DNA from: Paenibacillus physcomitrellae
Lineage (GTDB): Bacteria > Bacillota > Bacilli > Paenibacillales > Paenibacillaceae
DNA: 50,000 nucleotides
Assembly: GCF_002240225.1 (NCBI RefSeq)
Contig: NZ_CP022584.1
Location: forward strand, 2,965,001-3,015,000
Direction: 5' to 3'
Shown here: positions 47,383 to 50,000 of the stretch, one piece after another
How positions within the stretch are numbered: position 1 is the first letter of the stretch
Layout: every line of letters begins with the position of its first letter
Made by a program: the position numbers and the translations under genes
The notes under the pieces: model-generated
What the model was told of the DNA's origin: nothing
Seen by the model: only the letters and a program-made list of their open reading frames with translations
The model's database searches: none

Positions 47383-47973
47383 TTAATGCTCGCTGCTGTA
47401 AATCACCTTATCGATAATCCCGTATTCCCTGGCCTCTTCCGCTGTAAAAAAGAAATCGCGATCCATATCTTTCTCTATCCGCTCCAAAGCCTGACCGGTA
47501 CGCTCCGCTGCGATCTCATTCAGCTTCTGCCTGATCCGGATGATCCGTCTGGCGCTGATTTCAATATCACTGGCCTGCCCCTGCGCACCGCCATGCGGCT
47601 GGTGAATCATAATTTCGCTGTTTGGCAGGGCGAATCTTTTTCCTTTAGCTCCCGCTAATAGTAAAATGGCGGCAAACGAGGCGGCCATCCCCATACAAAT
47701 TGTCTGCACATCCGGCTTCACATGCTGCATCGCATCATAAATGGCAAAGCCTGCAGAAGTAGATCCTCCCGGGCTATTGATGTAGAAGTAAATATCCTTC
47801 TCCGGATCCTCTGCCTCCAGAAAAAGCAGCTGAGCAATCAGGCTGTTCGCAACCTGATCATCTACGGCCGACCCTAAGAACACAATCCGATCCTTCAGCA
47901 GCCGTGAGTAAATATCGTAAGAACGTTCGCCTCGACTGGACTGTTCAATCACATAAGGAATGAAATTGTTCAT
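47383..47973 (-). CDS. clpP: ClpP-family protease subunit (paralogue)
   Basis: Self-compartmentalised serine protease subunit, normally a tetradecamer fed by Clp ATPases. The 196-residue protein has the complete triad Ser99 (GMAAS), His124 (IMIHQP) and Asp171 (MDRDFF), with the strand INSPGGS. Around the nucleophile it reads [14 protein letters not shown] where housekeeping ClpP has GMAASMGAFLL, so this may be a second ClpP, not the main one. GAGGAGG lies 5 nt before the ATG at 47973. The upstream sigma factor gene ends 37 nt before the start on the same strand with no terminator, so they form an operon. No clpX or clpC is nearby. Confidence 0.88.
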   Translation of the reverse strand: MNNFIPYVIEQSSRGERSYDIYSRLLKDRIVFLGSAVDDQVANSLIAQLLFLEAEDPEKDIYFYINSPGGSTSAGFAIYDAMQHVKPDVQTICMGMAASFAAILLLAGAKGKRFALPNSEIMIHQPHGGAQGQASDIEISARRIIRIRQKLNEIAAERTGQALERIEKDMDRDFFFTAEEAREYGIIDKVIYSSEH

Positions 47974-48010
47974 TGTATCCTCCTCTTTTTTAGAAAAAAT
48001 GCTCCGGGGC

Positions 48011-48820
48011 TTAAGCCGCCTGCCGGAATCCCATAAATACATGGTCAACCGTTTTGGCATTTTTGTATATCTTCCGCATAACGGGTACCCTTCTCTGCTG
48101 CCCTTCTCCGTTAAAGAGAGCGGCTAAGGCCGCAATGTCATGAGACTTGAACGCCTTCATATAGGCGAATACAACCGCGGAATCAGCTTCCACTTCTACT
48201 TCCACTGCTTCCACCATATCTGCCTGTTCCCCCTCTTTAAGGCGGTCTCGGTCTTCTCTGTCGTCTCCGTAAGGATCTCTACTATGAAAATGCTCCTTGT
48301 TCATCCGTTTAAGCTTTTGCCGCGCCCGGTGTAGGGCAGCTTTCACAGCCCCTTCTGTCGTATGCAATATGTCGGCCGCCTCTACAGCCGTAAAACGGTA
48401 AATATCCATCAGCATTAATGCTGCCCGCTGGCTGATTGTTAGATATTTGACCATGCTTTCAATGGCGGAATATAACGCTGCTGCGTCAATTTCTTCCTGC
48501 TGCTTTAGATCATTTAGCTGAAGCTCCAAGTCATCTTCTGAACGCCGTGAAAATTCAGGCTTTCTGCATCGGTCAATCCAAGCGTGGTAGGCAACCCGGC
48601 GAAGATAGGAGCGATTGACCTTTAGCTCCTTTTGCTGCTTCTTGGCGATCCAAACCTTCAGCCACATCTCTTGGAGCAGGTCCTGACCTTCCCACTCCGA
48701 GCCGGTCAAATAGCGGCAGTAGGCCTTAAGTGCCTGCTGATGCTCCTCCAGCCATTCGGAAAAATCGCCTTCCCCGGCATGTTGGCCACCATAGCTTCGG
48801 ATCCCTAACGATTCTCCCAT
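48011..48820 (-). CDS. ECF-like RNA polymerase sigma factor with a C-terminal extension
   Basis: A 269-residue sigma-70-family protein with region 2 (about 25-88; [12 protein letters not shown]) and region 4 (about 128-176; [24 protein letters not shown] and [17 protein letters not shown]), and no regions 1 or 3, as in ECF factors. A further 90 residues follow: an acidic linker (VEVEVEAD) and a segment [17 protein letters not shown] that resembles the first helices of a SnoaL-like domain, the extension that controls some ECF groups, here shortened. AAGGAGG lies 7 nt before the ATG. No anti-sigma gene adjoins; instead clpP follows directly. Target promoters are not known. Confidence 0.85.
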   Translation of the reverse strand: MGESLGIRSYGGQHAGEGDFSEWLEEHQQALKAYCRYLTGSEWEGQDLLQEMWLKVWIAKKQQKELKVNRSYLRRVAYHAWIDRCRKPEFSRRSEDDLELQLNDLKQQEEIDAAALYSAIESMVKYLTISQRAALMLMDIYRFTAVEAADILHTTEGAVKAALHRARQKLKRMNKEHFHSRDPYGDDREDRDRLKEGEQADMVEAVEVEVEADSAVVFAYMKAFKSHDIAALAALFNGEGQQRRVPVMRKIYKNAKTVDHVFMGFRQAA

Positions 48821-48836
48821 TGCTTTACCTCCTTGC

Positions 48837-48849
48837 GAATTGTCAATTC
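48837..48849 (-). promoter_or_regulatory. 13-bp palindrome in front of the sigma factor gene
   Basis: GAATTG-T-CAATTC is a perfect 6-1-6 dyad directly upstream of the ribosome site. CGGTTA and TAACCG form a wider inverted pair further upstream. Neither matches a consensus I know. Confidence 0.35.
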
Positions 48850-48989
48850 AATTACTTAAACGGAAGTGACTCGTGAATAGATACGGTTAAATAAAGAAAC
48901 GTATTAAAATGGCTATCTAACCGAATTTTACACTCTAAAGTTAAACATCAATTAACTTAGATATATACGAATCCAGTTCAAAAGTATAC

Positions 48990-49021
48990 AAAAAAACACC
49001 ATCTCTTAAGAGATGGTGTTT
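48990..49021 (-). terminator. Terminator of the rRNA operon
   Basis: A perfect 28-nt palindrome (AAACACCATCTC, TTAA, GAGATGGTGTTT) immediately after 5S rRNA; TTTTTT follows on minus. Confidence 0.92.
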
Positions 49022-49026
49022 CAGTT

Positions 49027-49143
49027 GCTTGGCGACGTCCTACTCTCCCAGGACCCTGCGGTCCAAGTACCATCGGCGCTGGAGGGCTTAACGGTCGTGT
49101 TCGGGATGGGTACGTGTGGAACCCCTCCGCCATCGCCACCAAA
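49027..49143 (-). rRNA. rrf: 5S ribosomal RNA
   Basis: About 117 nt on minus, starting TTTGGTGGCGATGGCGGAGGGG and ending in the complementary CGTCGCCAAGC, with the universal GATGGTACTTGG and CCATCCCGAAC blocks. It is the last gene of an rRNA operon; the spacer to 23S (about 64 nt) has no tRNA gene. Confidence 0.97.
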
Positions 49144-49207
49144 CGATTCAAGTGTTTGATCACTTGAAAACTGGATACGAAACAATCAATTGCGATTAGA
49201 TCTATTT

Positions 49208-50000
<793 letters not shown>

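Overview
The window is a stretch of low-to-moderate GC Gram-positive, endospore-forming chromosome, most likely Paenibacillus or a close relative. The evidence is spo0F, a small acid-soluble spore protein gene (sspP), a large Bacillus-type SRP RNA, delta subunit rpoE, c-di-AMP (ydaO-type) riboswitches, sigma-H/sigma-D/sigma-G-like promoters, AGGAGG ribosome sites, and many GTG/TTG starts. No prophage, insertion sequence or CRISPR array was seen. Most genes lie on the minus strand, and the rRNA operon at the right edge (5S and the 3' part of 23S) is also on minus, so the replication origin is probably to the right and most genes are transcribed away from it.

Layout, left to right. (1) dnaX and the SRP RNA. 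(2) A housekeeping block on minus: rpmE, a radical SAM protein, rho, murA, fba, spo0F, pyrG with a leader that looks CTP-sensitive, and rpoE. (3) A plus-strand cytoplasmic-looking subtilase facing argS-ywiB, then a secreted Asp-box beta-propeller protein, speE, a divergent pbpG-like penicillin-binding protein, ywhD, and a membrane-anchored M1-type peptidase with a multi-spanning membrane protein. (4) Two consecutive modules, each a c-di-AMP riboswitch followed by a secreted NlpC/P60 endopeptidase. (5) A GNAT acetyltransferase, a pterin dehydratase, a small unknown protein, motAB behind a sigma-D promoter, rluF coupled to a PAS sensor kinase, and a DnaA-box cluster in front of tadA. (6) A YitT-type membrane protein and a 1664-residue GH81 beta-1,3-glucanase with six discoidin domains. 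(7) sspP, a small tyrosine-rich protein, tRNA-Ser, serS, pdxT, pdxS, dacA and guaB. (8) An ECF-like sigma factor in tandem with a clpP paralogue, then the rRNA operon.

How the parts fit together. The right end (rrn-guaB-dacA-pdxS-pdxT-serS-tRNA-Ser) and the left end (scr-dnaX) match what I recall as a continuous origin-proximal segment in Bacillus subtilis. Between them sits a block (ywhD-pbpG-speE, ywiB-argS, rpoE-pyrG-spo0F-fba-murA-rho-rpmE) that in B. subtilis lies on the other side of the origin, here in the same order. Cell-wall synthesis and remodelling is over-represented (murA, pbpG, dacA, two NlpC/P60 proteins). Sporulation inputs also recur (spo0F, a candidate phosphorelay kinase, pbpG, sspP).

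Nothing here is clearly a wholly new system. The best leads are the sigma factor-clpP pair, the paired riboswitch-NlpC modules with a shared upstream 17-nt motif, the DnaA-box cluster far from dnaA, four 11-bp operator-like repeats before the Asp-box protein, and a hairpin-dense intergenic region beside rpoE. Start sites were chosen by ribosome-site spacing and recalled homologues; no alignment or search was run.
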